Origin: FEN-1297 sp963787005
Lineage (GTDB): Bacteria; Bacteroidota; Ignavibacteria; Ignavibacteriales; Ignavibacteriaceae
Direction: 5' to 3'
Assembly (NCBI GenBank): GCA_963787005.1
Contig: CAWBBX010000130.1
Coordinates: 1 to 64,000, forward strand
DNA: 64,000 nt
Shown: positions 1-9,096 of the stretch, one piece after another
Layout of the letters: each line of letters starts with the position of its first letter
How positions within the stretch are numbered: position 1 is the stretch's first letter
Made by a program: the position numbers and the translations under genes
Notes under the pieces: generated by a model
The model's database searches: none
Told to the model about the DNA's origin: nothing
Seen by the model: the letters and a program-made list of their open reading frames with translations, nothing else

Positions 1-40
1 TCTTGTTTAGCTTACAAGTATTAACTAAAGGGGTAATAAA

Positions 41-322
41 ATGAAGAAATATTTATTAACTCTCGCTTCAGTGTTGGTTTTTGCTTCTGTGACGGCAGCA
101 CAGTCTGATAATGAAAATAATCGAATGGAATCAAATCGAAGAATGAAGGTTTACAACGTTGAAGTAAAAGACCAAGGAAAAACATTTCAGATTGACGCCA
201 AGACAGTCAAAGACATGCCCAATGCAGTGGGCTTGGAAATTGGAGCTTTAAGCATCATTGCTCCACAAGGTAAAATTCCTGGAGTGATAGGAATGACGCT
301 TCGTCCTTCAGGGAACGTCTGA
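41..322 (+). CDS. Small exported protein of unknown function
   Basis: A 93-residue protein starting at ATG 41 behind a good ribosome-binding site (AAAGGGG, 28-34). Residues 1-20 form a typical signal peptide ending in an Ala-Ala-Gln cleavage region, so the mature protein of about 73 residues should be periplasmic or secreted. The body is polar and basic with no motif I recognise. Its last 22 codons (255-322) overlap, on the opposite strand, the end of the C39-peptidase gene that runs toward it. That convergent overlap coincides with the point where the peptidase gene loses its expected sorting tail, so the C-terminus of this small protein may itself be a product of a junction. Confidence 0.55.
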   Translation: MKKYLLTLASVLVFASVTAAQSDNENNRMESNRRMKVYNVEVKDQGKTFQIDAKTVKDMPNAVGLEIGALSIIAPQGKIPGVIGMTLRPSGNV

Positions 323-2444
323 ATTCAGAAGGTATAACGGAATGATTTTCAACTGCAGTTACCTCGGCGGAATCGACATACGTCCATCTCATCGCGTCGA
401 ATATTACTGCTTGTCCGCCTACGCTGCTCGCGTCGCCGAGCCTGACGTGACACGTTTCACTGGTATCGAATTTATAATTCCCGAGCGATACCCAGCTGTC
501 GGTATATTTCGCTTGATCCATTGAAAAAAGGTGCTCTCCGTCTGCTGCAAAGATATGGTATTGAGCGTCGACGGCCTGGCTCATCGGCACGTATGCTTCA
601 ACATTATAATATCCGGCTTTTGAAAGCTTCGGAGTCCAGGTCGCGTAATTCGTATCGGCTTCCGAATTTGAATGAGTATAAGCGAACCACATATGATCTC
701 TGTAGCCATTGTTCAGATCTTTCCAGGATGCCATGGACGCCGGAGCCTGATTTCGCATGAAAAATCCGTTGTAAAAATCTAAATCGTCTATTAATGTATC
801 GACAGCAGCAGGCTTTTCGTAATTGACGGAAACACTCCAGTAAACTATCGATAGATTCTGGTATCCGTTATTGTACCCTGGCCAGTCGTACTTGACATTT
901 TTCCCGTAATAATTCCAGTAGCCTTTGTTTTTATCGCCGTACGGATCGTTGAAAATAAAAGTATGCGATTGATCGGCGATATCGTGTGCAACTACTATAT
1001 GTCCGGCTGAAGTCAAATCGACACATACTGTAAACGGTCTTCCCGCACTAACTTCGCTTAAAGCCTTGCTGTAAGGCGGAGAATCCTTTAATGACGCTTC
1101 CAGACCATGGTTTATAAAGTAAGCAACCATAGTTGAATGCGGACTATGTCCGTTCGACCACATATAACCGTAAGCTCCCTGCGCCAATCTTCCGTCCGGA
1201 TCATGATAACTATTTGAGTACGTAGATCTCCTGAACCGGTACGTATCGGAGATATATCTTCCGTATGAGCTGTAATGACTGCCGTTATAATAGCATTTAA
1301 TTGTCCATACCGGAAGAATTTTATAATAAGCAAGAACCATCATCGCTGATGTGGGACCGCAGGCCCAGTTACCATTGAAGTAATCGGGAACGTCTGCACG
1401 TTGATTTATATAAGGAATGTCTAAAGCATCAACATCGTTTACAGATTCGGCGGATTTTAATGAAATCGTTTTTACCTGCGGCAAAGATATATTACGATCA
1501 ACAGAATTCGTCAACTTAAAATTTATTGATGATAATTTTGCTTCGGTTATTTTTGTGCTTCCGATATAGCTGTAGATTATTCCGCCGTCGGAAGTAAAAG
1601 CAGGATCGCATTCGAAAATTCCGGGCGTATTTGTTAAATGCAGAAGATTTTTACCTTCATAATCGCATAAATAAATATCGCTGTTCTTAAGCACCATCTT
1701 ATCTATTTGCTTTCTGGAAAAGACGATCTTATGCGAATCATTAGACCATGCAGGCGAATATCCTTCGCCGAGCTGATATGTTTTTCCGTTTGTAAGATCA
1801 TATATAAAAAGCTTTGCGTTCAGGCCAGAATAAAGAAGCTTCGTACCGTCGGGCGACCACTGCGGCATAAAATATCCGCGTTTATCATCGGTTAATTTTT
1901 GTTTAACACCGCTTTTTAAATTGATGATGTAAAGCTGATCGGAATTATCGTTGTAGGCCGCATATTTAGCATCGGGAGAAATCGGCGCCAAGTTGGAATA
2001 GCTGCCGAGTTCAAATTGCTTAGTTTCCTCATTATTTTTAACAATGAGTTTACTGCCTATTGTAAAAGCGGATGTTCCGTTATCCGCGAAACTTACCTGG
2101 CCGGCTTCTTTAGATGCGTCCCATAGAAAAGTAATTTTTTTTGTCGATGGATCGATGAGCGCCGGGGTCTGGCTTCCGTCGCTATTGATATATTTGAAAC
2201 CTATGGACTTTCCGTCCGGGGAAACAGAATAATATCTGCCGCTTCCCGGGGAAGAAGTCAACGCCGAGGTTTTTCCGTCACGCTCAATATAAAGCACTCC
2301 GTCCCTTGAGTCGGTGAAGACGATGCCGCTTTTTGAGAGCGCCGGCTTGAGTATCCCGTTAGAAGAAGATAATGATTCAACTTCCTGAGCAGAAACCTGT
2401 GCGGCGGTCAATATTGTAAGCGCGAGTATGAGTAAATTTTTCAT
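255..2444 (-). CDS. Exported beta-propeller / C39-like cysteine peptidase / golvesin-type domain protein
   Basis: A 729-residue exported protein. Residues 1-19 are a signal peptide. Residues about 30-310 resemble a TolB/WD40-like propeller (repeated SPDG and WSPDGTKLLY-type strands). Residues about 342-530 match the peptidase C39-like papain fold: Cys362 in WACGPTSAMM is the candidate nucleophile, His482 or His487 in GHIVVAHDI the candidate base, and NDPYGD follows at 499. Residues about 555-690 look like a golvesin/Xly carbohydrate-binding-like beta-sandwich ending in FDAMRWTYV. The linker that follows (VTAVENHSVIPSEF) is the kind that precedes a T9SS sorting domain in this phylum, but the tail is replaced by about 21 unrelated residues and a stop. 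Role inferred: secreted peptidase or polymer-binding enzyme. Substrate unknown. Confidence 0.75.
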   Translation of the reverse strand: MKNLLILALTILTAAQVSAQEVESLSSSNGILKPALSKSGIVFTDSRDGVLYIERDGKTSALTSSPGSGRYYSVSPDGKSIGFKYINSDGSQTPALIDPSTKKITFLWDASKEAGQVSFADNGTSAFTIGSKLIVKNNEETKQFELGSYSNLAPISPDAKYAAYNDNSDQLYIINLKSGVKQKLTDDKRGYFMPQWSPDGTKLLYSGLNAKLFIYDLTNGKTYQLGEGYSPAWSNDSHKIVFSRKQIDKMVLKNSDIYLCDYEGKNLLHLTNTPGIFECDPAFTSDGGIIYSYIGSTKITEAKLSSINFKLTNSVDRNISLPQVKTISLKSAESVNDVDALDIPYINQRADVPDYFNGNWACGPTSAMMVLAYYKILPVWTIKCYYNGSHYSSYGRYISDTYRFRRSTYSNSYHDPDGRLAQGAYGYMWSNGHSPHSTMVAYFINHGLEASLKDSPPYSKALSEVSAGRPFTVCVDLTSAGHIVVAHDIADQSHTFIFNDPYGDKNKGYWNYYGKNVKYDWPGYNNGYQNLSIVYWSVSVNYEKPAAVDTLIDDLDFYNGFFMRNQAPASMASWKDLNNGYRDHMWFAYTHSNSEADTNYATWTPKLSKAGYYNVEAYVPMSQAVDAQYHIFAADGEHLFSMDQAKYTDSWVSLGNYKFDTSETCHVRLGDASSVGGQAVIFDAMRWTYVDSAEVTAVENHSVIPSEFRRSLKDEASFLSLQEFYLVEQ

Positions 2445-2536
2445 CAGCAGAATTCCCCGGTGAATAATTAGAAAACTTCCGCCAAAATATCGATTTTAAC
2501 ACATACAAACAAAGGAAATGTACTGTAATTCTTCCT

Positions 2537-2626
2537 ACTTTGTGGAACTTTGTGTTTCCTTTGTGATACTTCGTGCAACCAAAGGACACAAAGTCGCACA
2601 AAGTACTACACAAAGCTGCACGAAGG
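2537..2626. repeat. Inverted CTTTGTG/CTTCGTG word repeat
   Basis: About 90 bp in which the word CTTTGTG (variant CTTCGTG) occurs four times on the left and its complement CACAAAG/CACGAAG four times on the right, giving an imperfect inverted repeat able to fold into a long hairpin. It lies between the upstream end of the C39 peptidase gene and the stop of the AhpD-family gene. Both genes are minus-strand, so it could act as a terminator of the latter. The word structure itself looks like a non-coding iterated repeat. Confidence 0.7.
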
Positions 2627-2634
2627 TTTTATCT

Positions 2635-3093
2635 TTACTCAGGCTTTCTGTCGGAGACGTACTTCCCTGCTTCGCTCCGGAAGCCTACCGAAATACGGTT
2701 CCAGCTGTTGATCACTACTATCGCCATTGTCAGTTCTGTTATCTCTTCCGGAGTAAACCGGCTTTCCACTTCTTTATACACATCGTCGGGCGCTCCCGAT
2801 TCGGGCAGAAGCGTCAGAGCTTCGCACCAGGCTAGAGCAGCGCGTTCCCTGGGAGAATAGAAATCAGTCTCTCTCCACGCCGGAAGGACGTAAATTCTCA
2901 TCTCGGTTTCGCCAATTGCACGCGCGTCTTTTGTGTGCATATCAAGGCAATACGCGCAGCCGTTAATCTGTGAAGCTCTTATTTTTACAAGCTCCAGTAA
3001 CTTGTGATCGAGTCTGCTTTTGTCAACCACAGCCTGTAATCCTAACATAGCTTTATATCCGTCGGGACTATATTTTACAGCGTTTAATCTCAT
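2635..3093 (-). CDS. AhpD / carboxymuconolactone decarboxylase family protein
   Basis: A 152-residue single-domain cytosolic protein. The core CMD/AhpD signature is plain: the redox pair and proton-relay His occur as CAYCLDMH (residues about 46-53), preceded by ELVKIRASQING and followed by the family's second helix block with ERAALAWCEALT. Length and motif fit the stand-alone alkylhydroperoxidase-like group, which uses the CxxC pair to reduce peroxides or relies on the fold for gamma-carboxymuconolactone-type chemistry. The gene stands alone between repeat-rich spacers, so context does not identify a substrate. Confidence 0.88.
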   Translation of the reverse strand: MRLNAVKYSPDGYKAMLGLQAVVDKSRLDHKLLELVKIRASQINGCAYCLDMHTKDARAIGETEMRIYVLPAWRETDFYSPRERAALAWCEALTLLPESGAPDDVYKEVESRFTPEEITELTMAIVVINSWNRISVGFRSEAGKYVSDRKPE

Positions 3094-3267
3094 CGTATAC
3101 TCCTTAGATTAAAAAGATTATTGTATGTTTATTATTTGTTTTAAAATGATCTCGAAAAGATCAATCGGTTTACCGCAAAACAAAAGAATTAAAGAATAAA
3201 TATAAATTTACGCGAAGCCGCATCTTCGCTTAGAAATCATATCTGTTCAAAACAAAATATTAGTCAA

Positions 3268-3411
3268 TGCACCTAAAAAGAATTGCGGGCAAGAAATTGA
3301 GCGAAGCGTAGCGTTAAGAAATAAATTTTGTTTGAGTCCCGATACAATCGGGACGAGTTAATTTATTTCAGCGGAGCGAAACTCAATTTCCCGCAATTCT
3401 TTTTCAGTGCA
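3268..3411. repeat. Long imperfect palindromic element
   Basis: A 144-bp imperfect inverted repeat in the 475-bp gene-free stretch 3094-3568. The outer arms run from 3268 (TGCAC...AAAAAGAATTGCGGG) to 3411 (...CCCGCAATTCTTTTT..GTGCA), continue through AAATTGAG/CTCAATTT, and close on a perfect inner hairpin GTCCCGAT-aca-ATCGGGAC at 3336-3354. No coding frame fits it. The nested arms resemble a dispersed palindromic (REP/BIME- or MITE-like) unit. The rest of the spacer shows nothing I can name. Confidence 0.75.
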
Positions 3412-3421
3412 TGTTTCTTTT

Positions 3422-3450
3422 GGTACTTTTCTTACGCTAAGAAAAGTACC
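3422..3450. repeat. Perfect 13-bp-stem hairpin
   Basis: GGTACTTTTCTTA (3422-3434), three-base loop CGC, TAAGAAAAGTACC (3438-3450). The arms match perfectly. It sits 10 bp past the long palindromic element and downstream of the minus-strand flavin-binding gene, with no clear T-run. Either part of the same mobile palindrome or a transcript-end structure. Confidence 0.7.
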
Positions 3451-3568
3451 GAGCTATAAATTCTATTGGGGATTATTTCTGTATTCATTATAAATATTAA
3501 GAATATCGGCATTATTCTTAAAGAATTTTGCTAGTTCAAATCAAATTGAACAACAATATTAGAAATAA

Positions 3569-4243
3569 TTATAACTTTAAGGAGATTAAGATCGCCGAGC
3601 CAAAATTTGGATGTACATCCGGCACAGCCGTCTCTTGCTTCACAAATTCATCAGGAACCGGAGATCCGTACTTCATTTCAACCGGCAAAATACCTGCCCA
3701 GACGGGTAGTCCGATATCTTCCTTATCATCCACCGGTGCTCCGCTTCTAACTTTGGCCGACACTTCATTTAAATTAAATTCGAGTACAGTAGTCGCATTC
3801 AGCTCTTTCTCAGTCGGAGTTCTAACGTCTTCCCATCTTCCCCGCATCATCTGATCCATAATCGTTTTCAGCGCACCCAGCTTGTCATCATTAAGAATTA
3901 TTTCCGATGCCTTACCGTAAATAATAACGGATCTGTAATTAACGGAATGATGAAAAGCGGATCTGGCGAGCACAAGTGCATTCACATTAGATACCGCAAC
4001 ACAAGCTTCTTCCCCGTTTTTCAAAGTTTCGAATATTCTGTTCTTATTCGATCCGTGCACAAAGATCTTATCATCTTTTCTGCCGAATGCAGTAGGAATT
4101 ATATTCGCGCTTCCGTTAATATTCACCGCAATGTTGCAGATAAAATTATCGTCGAGTATTCCGTAGATAGTTTCCTTATCGTACGATCCTCTTCCAGGCA
4201 TGCGGTGCAGCTTCGTCCTTTCGGTAGCTGTAAATTTATCCAA
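3569..4243 (-). CDS. Pyridoxamine 5'-phosphate oxidase-like FMN-binding protein (NimA-like)
   Basis: A 224-residue cytosolic protein of the split-barrel flavin-binding family related to pyridoxamine-phosphate oxidase and nitroimidazole-resistance proteins. Recognisable features are the N-terminal RMPGRGSYDKETIYGILDD block, the central strand pattern with IIPTAFGRKDDKIFVHGS, and NYRSVIIYGKA. Full length for the group. The probable role is FMN- or F420-like-cofactor-dependent reduction of a small molecule, or flavin binding; the exact substrate cannot be read. It is followed downstream by the palindromic spacer and preceded, only 21 bp away, by the end of the broken DMT transporter gene on the same strand. 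Confidence 0.85.
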   Translation of the reverse strand: MDKFTATERTKLHRMPGRGSYDKETIYGILDDNFICNIAVNINGSANIIPTAFGRKDDKIFVHGSNKNRIFETLKNGEEACVAVSNVNALVLARSAFHHSVNYRSVIIYGKASEIILNDDKLGALKTIMDQMMRGRWEDVRTPTEKELNATTVLEFNLNEVSAKVRSGAPVDDKEDIGLPVWAGILPVEMKYGSPVPDEFVKQETAVPDVHPNFGSAILISLKL

Positions 4244-4264
4244 AGTAAAACTCCTTTACACTTA

Positions 4265-5196
4265 CTAACCGGCATTCATTTCCGGCTTAAGTTTTCGTTT
4301 AGTTTTTATGCCTTTTAGGTTTGCGATAATCAAGCTGGATAATATCATTATTCCGCCGGCGATAAGCTGCCACGTAATCACCTCGTGAAGAAAAGTGACA
4401 CCGAGAATTACGCCGCCGAGCGGGAAGATATAAGTTACCATACTTGTCCGCGTCGGACCGATCTTCGTGAATTAGATAAAATGCCAGCACGAATGCGAAT
4501 CCCGGATCCGACTACACCGAGAAATAAAAGTGCCGTCCAAGTTAATCCAAGGTGCGGTACCTTAACCGGACTTTCGGTAATAAAAACGCTAATCCACATA
4601 ATTAATGAAGCCGACAGAAGCGGCCCTCCGCTCCTTAACATTCCGTGAACATTCTGCGTCGACTTACGTATGTAAACGCCGCTTCCCGCGTAAAAGAGAG
4701 AAGCAAGCACAACAGCGCCCTGTCCGAGAAGAGAGTCGGTATGCACTTGAACTCCGGAAGCAGAGGTTCCGATATTTTTACTCAATAATACTATAACCCC
4801 CGCGAATCCGGTCAGCAGTCCCGTTATTTTCTGCGCTGTCATCTTGTCATCGCTCAACATAAAGTGCGCCATCACTATTGTAAAAAGCGGAACGGTCGCA
4901 TCCAGTATAGACGCCACGGATGAATCCACCGACTGCTCGCCCCACGAAATAAGGAAGAACGGCACGGCAAGGTTTGTTACACCGATCAAAAAAAGCGGGT
5001 ACCATTCTTTTAAACTGCGCGGCAATTCAATCCGGCGGATAAAGATGACCGCGGCACAGAAAACAAATCCGAACAGCACACGGAAAGCCACCAGTGTTAC
5101 CGGGCCCACTTCGTTCAGCGCTATCTTTATCCACATAAAAGAGGAACTCCATATTGCGCCCAGCAAAAGGAAAAGCATCCAGTGCTTAGTTTTCAA
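4265..5196 (-). pseudogene. DMT/EamA-family transporter, interrupted by two +1 frameshifts
   Basis: The first 230 codons encode a classic EamA exporter: MKTKHWMLFLLLGAIWSSSFMWIKIAL, then successive hydrophobic helices. At 4501-4503 the frame breaks; removing one G from a GGG run (read on the minus strand) restores GSGFAFVLAFYLIHE. At 4464-4465 it breaks again; removing one A restores IGPTRTSMVTYIFPLGGVILG and an open frame to the TAG at 4265-4267. Without the two extra bases the protein would be about 310 residues with ten membrane segments, normal for the family. The divergent neighbour is a MocR regulator, a common partner for such exporters. Two real lesions or two indel errors are both possible. 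Confidence 0.82.
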
Positions 5197-5330
5197 ATGT
5201 TAATCCTAAAAGATTAATTTCAATTATAATTTTATTCCGCTTAAAAAGCTGTTCAAATATATGAATCAACCGGACTTTGTAAAAGAGCCGATATTATATA
5301 TATTAATGGTGCCACTTTAAGAATGTGATC

Positions 5331-6819
5331 ATGGCCAGAAAAATTGAAGAAATACCTTCGGTCGGAATAAAATTAAAGCAATCTTCCGGTCAGCCGTTAT
5401 ACGTTCAGCTTTACAATTATTTTAAGGAAGCGATATTATCGAAGAGATTAAGAAGCGGACAAAAGCTTCCGGGTACTAGATCTCTTGCTTCAGAGCTGGG
5501 AGTTTCCAGGAACACGGTCTACCTTGCTTTCGAGCAGCTTTTAATAGAGGGATTTATTGAAGGCAGGATCGGTTCGGGAAGCTTTGTATCCGGGAATATA
5601 CCGGACCACCGCCTGCCCGATCAGATAAATATAAAATCCTCCCGGCAAATAGTTCATCCTGCCATAAAGAATGAAAAGCTCTGGGGATCGTTTAATATCT
5701 CGGATAGAAATTTCAACAGGGACGAACTGGTACCATTTCAAACCGGAACCCCCGCAATATTTGATTTCCCGTTCGATCTTTGGAGTAAAATTTCGGCGTC
5801 GGTTTTAAGAAACATAAAACCTGCTGATATTACTTACGGCGACGCGGCCGGTTACGCGGTTCTCCGCAGCGTATTAGCCGAATATCTCAGAACATACCGT
5901 GCGGTTAAATGCGAGGCGGAACAAATAATAATTGTAAACGGATCGCAGCAGGCGTTCGATCTGGTATGTAAAGTACTTTTAAACAAGAAGAGCTCTGTAT
6001 GGGTAGAAGACCCGGGTTTTCTCGGAACGAGGGGCGCGATTACAGCAATCGGCGCAAAAATAATTCCCGTTCCCCTCGACGAAGACGGGCTCGATATTGA
6101 ATACGCTTCAAAAAATCTTTCTAAACCTGATCTCATCTACACCACGCCTTCCCACCAGTTCCCTCTCGGATACACGATGAGCATTTCAAGAAGAATTAAG
6201 CTTCTTGATTGGGCTAAGAAAAACGGCGTGTGGATCTTGGAGGATGATTACGACAGCGAGTACCGGTACTCGGGTAACCCGCTTCCCGCGCTTCAGGGAT
6301 TAGACGCAGGAGGCGGAGTTATTTATACCGGAACTTTAAGTAAAGTATTGTTCCCCGGTCTGCGGCTCGGCTATATCGTTCTTCCCTCTTCCGATGTGGC
6401 CGGATTGTTCAAAGCTGCAAAAGCAATTACCGACCGGCAGAGCCCGATCATCGATCAGATAATATTAACGAGATTTATTGAGGAAGATCATTTTACTAAG
6501 CACATCCGCAAGATGAGAGTTTTATATAAGGAAAGGCAGGATATTTTAATCGATGAAATAAAGGTACAGCTCGGGAACAAAGTTACTGTCCGCAAAGCCG
6601 AGGCAGGAATGCATTTAATCGCCTGGCTTCCGGAAAAATCATGATGATAAAAAGCTGAGCGGAAAGCTGCTTCAGAATAATATCGTCGCGCCGGCATTAT
6701 CGGAATACTCAATTAAGTTTCCGGTTAAGCCGGGACTTATGCTGGGTTACACAGCTTTCGATAAGAAAAAAATCCGCGAAGGAGTTAAGAAACTCGCGGA
6801 GGTACTCAATCATATATAA
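5331..6819 (+). pseudogene. MocR/PdxR-type regulator (GntR HTH plus aminotransferase domain), frameshifted near the 3' end
   Basis: An N-terminal GntR-type winged helix (residues about 15-85; LYVQLYNYFKEAIL...LPGTRSLASELGVSRNTVYLAFEQL) is fused to a fold-type-I aminotransferase domain with TTPSHQFPLG and the PLP-lysine region GTLSKVLFPGLRLGY. The frame ends at TGA 6642-6644, but dropping one A of the A5 run at 6634-6638 gives HDDKKLSGKLL..., the missing C-terminal 59 residues, closing at TAA 6817-6819. ATG 5331 is preferred to the upstream GTG 5325. MocR proteins sense PLP or amino-compound ligands; the divergent DMT transporter is the probable target. Both members carry single-base frameshifts. 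Confidence 0.85.
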
Positions 6820-6944
6820 ACTATTTTCCATGTATCTTCAAAAACAATTATTGCTAAGTCATTCTCAAAAGTAATTTATCAATTAAAAATCAGTGAGAGC
6901 CTGCCTATCGAGTCATTTGTACAACAACAATAATTTTTCAATTG

Positions 6945-7006
6945 CCGTCCGCTTTAGCGGACGGATACGAATACATTTCAAATATATTCGGCTTTAGCCG
7001 CATATT
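6945..7006. repeat. Two adjacent hairpins sharing a CTTTAG centre
   Basis: CCGTCCGC-TTTA-GCGGACGG (6945-6964) is followed 24 bp later by CGGC-TTTA-GCCG (6989-7000), the latter flanked by AATAT/ATATT arms. Both have the same self-complementary CTTTAG centre. They lie in the 288-bp spacer between the converging MocR gene and the PQQ gene and may act as a bidirectional terminator or belong to a dispersed palindrome family. There is no T-run. Confidence 0.6.
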
Positions 7007-7069
7007 AAATGCTTTAAATAGGACTAACTCCTGATGATTGAGTGTATAATATAAACGGATGATTCATCA

Positions 7070-7097
7070 GTAGGGACAACTCATGAGTTGTCCCTAC
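7070..7097. repeat. 28-bp perfect palindrome downstream of the PQQ gene
   Basis: GTAGGGACAACTCA followed directly by its exact complement TGAGTTGTCCCTAC. It lies 10 bp beyond the stop of the minus-strand PQQ gene. It can form a strong hairpin but no U-tract follows. The GTAGGG...CCCTAC frame looks like a dispersed palindromic unit rather than an operator. Confidence 0.7.
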
Positions 7098-7107
7098 AAG
7101 AATATTA

Positions 7108-8968
7108 TTAAAGTCCGTACTCCGCCGCCCGCTTAACCTGCGCAAGATCATGCGGAACCGATCTGTTTACCCACAGCTGCACAAGTCCGGTCCCTTCGGG
7201 TCCGCCGTAGCTTTTAACCCAGGCGGATGCATTTCCCGTTTCGTCTTCGGCAAGCACTGTTGAGACCTGGTTTTTATTAACTCCGGCTATTCCGACCCAC
7301 CATGTTGTCAGTCCCCATTTCTCGCCTTCTTTGGTGGGATGAGAATAGAACCATCCTTTCATCGCATCGGTTAATTCACCTTTATAATCTACCCCGAAAA
7401 ATTTTGACGGAATATTGAAATCGATTCCTTTCAGCCTGCCGGTTTTTTCGTCTGTTATAAACGCCAGCGGATTGGGTCCTAGAAATACGATCTTTCCGCC
7501 GCTCATCAAATAATCTTTAATAAGATGATTATCCTTCTCCTCATCATAAACAGTAGACGGTACGAGGTTAGAGGCAAAAACAACAACACTCCGAGTCTTT
7601 TCAGTTATACTTTTTTTGAAGAACCCGGCAAGCGATTTCTTATTCAATACTTTGTATCCTGAAGATTCGAAATAATTTTTTACACCTTCATCCACTCCGT
7701 TACGGAACCATTTGTACGCATTATCGCCATTCCAGTAAACAGTTCATACAGTGGTCGAATCATTTACCGCCGCATTACTGTTTTTTATACAGTACAGATT
7801 CCCGTCATCTCCGCCGATTAATTAATTCATTCCGGCTATTACTGGGGAAGAAGCTGATAAAACAATCCATTAATTTTAATGACCAGTTTTGCTTCCCGTT
7901 CTTCTTATTTAATGAATATAGAGTTCCGGCGAAATCCGCAAAGTAAACATCCGATTTATTTACAGCCGGTGAAGACCAGATTGCCTGAGGTGTAATGAAT
8001 TTCCACAACTCTTTCCCCGTATTCAGATCCAGCGCCTGAAAAAAGTGCGCGTCGGAGCTTCCCGCGTAAACAACTCCGTTTTCCAGGGCGGGAGATGTTA
8101 TAATCCATGAAGTACCGTGACTGAATTTCCATTCCTCTTTTCCGGTCTTCAAATTAAGCGCGTATATATTTCCGTCCCTGCTGCCGAATACAACCTTATC
8201 CTCTGAAACCGCCGGAGAGGAGAGTATTCCCTTGCGATCGAATCCGGATTCTTTGTTATTAAATTTTATGCCTTCCGTTTCAAACTTCCATAAAAGTTTA
8301 CCTTCTTTTTTATCCAGCGCATAGAAACTTCCTAGCATATCGCCGAACAGCACTTCATTAACAGCAACGGCCGCCGTCGATCTTATCCTGGCCCCGCAGT
8401 TAAAAGTCCATTTCACCTTTCCTTTATCCGAACTTATTGAATAAAATTTCCCGTCCCCGCTTCCGATGTAAATCGCCCCGTCATCAACTACAGGTGACGA
8501 AGTATAATAATCGAATCCCCAGGCGTAAGGAAGATCGTTTCCTAGATCGAATTTCCAGTTAAGCTTTCCGTTGATTATATTCAGCGAATATAATGTACCG
8601 CTGCGGCTTGTAAAAAATATTTTATTATCGTCGACCGTCGGTGAAGACACAACTGCCCCGTCCGATTTAAATCTCCATATTTCCTTGCCCGCTGTCATGT
8701 CGACCGCGTAAACATTTCCGTCGCTGCTGCCGAAGTATGCTGTATTATTGACGACAGCCGGTGTAGACCGTACCGGTCCGCCTGTTTTAAATATCCACTT
8801 AAATCCGTCGGGATGTTTCACTCCCTCGTCTTTAAATATTCCCGAATGGAGATTATCCGTTCTGAATGAAGAGGATACTTTTTCAACTACAGCCGATTTT
8901 TTTTGCAGACAGCTGGAAATAAACATGATACCGAACAGCAAAAATGAAATTAATATTTTGTTCTTCAC
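7108..8968 (-). pseudogene. PQQ-like beta-propeller lipoprotein, broken by a frameshift and two in-frame stops
   Basis: Bases 7805-8968 encode a lipoprotein signal (lipobox ISSC) and seven to eight PQQ-type propeller blades (repeats like KTGKEEWKF, YSLNKKNGKQNW). The last blade breaks near 7844-7854; one base fewer restores PVIAGMN, then a TAA (7822-7824), then GGDDGNLYCIKN, a TGA (7744-7746), and then TVYWNGDNAYKW leading without a break into a C-terminal domain of about 200 residues (7108-7695) that has no convincing start of its own (first candidate GTG 7693-7695). The C-terminal domain has a GGKIVFLGPNPLAF core like glutamine-amidotransferase-like or ThuA-like folds. I infer one ancestral extracytoplasmic protein of about 620 residues, now decayed. 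Function unknown. Confidence 0.75.
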
Positions 8969-9096
8969 CTTAACCTCGGATTTTTTGTGGAAGGAAAATT
9001 ATCACGGAGAATAAGGAATTAGGCAGGAATTGCCCACGTTTTTTGGATGAAGACAAAATATAAATGATGAACGGAATACCGGTACGCGGTTTTCAA

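Noticed and set aside
7108..7695. A stand-alone small gene in the PQQ region
   Set aside because: The frame upstream continues as homologous-looking sequence past an in-frame stop, there is no ribosome-binding site before GTG 7693-7695, and the fold looks cut at its N-terminus.
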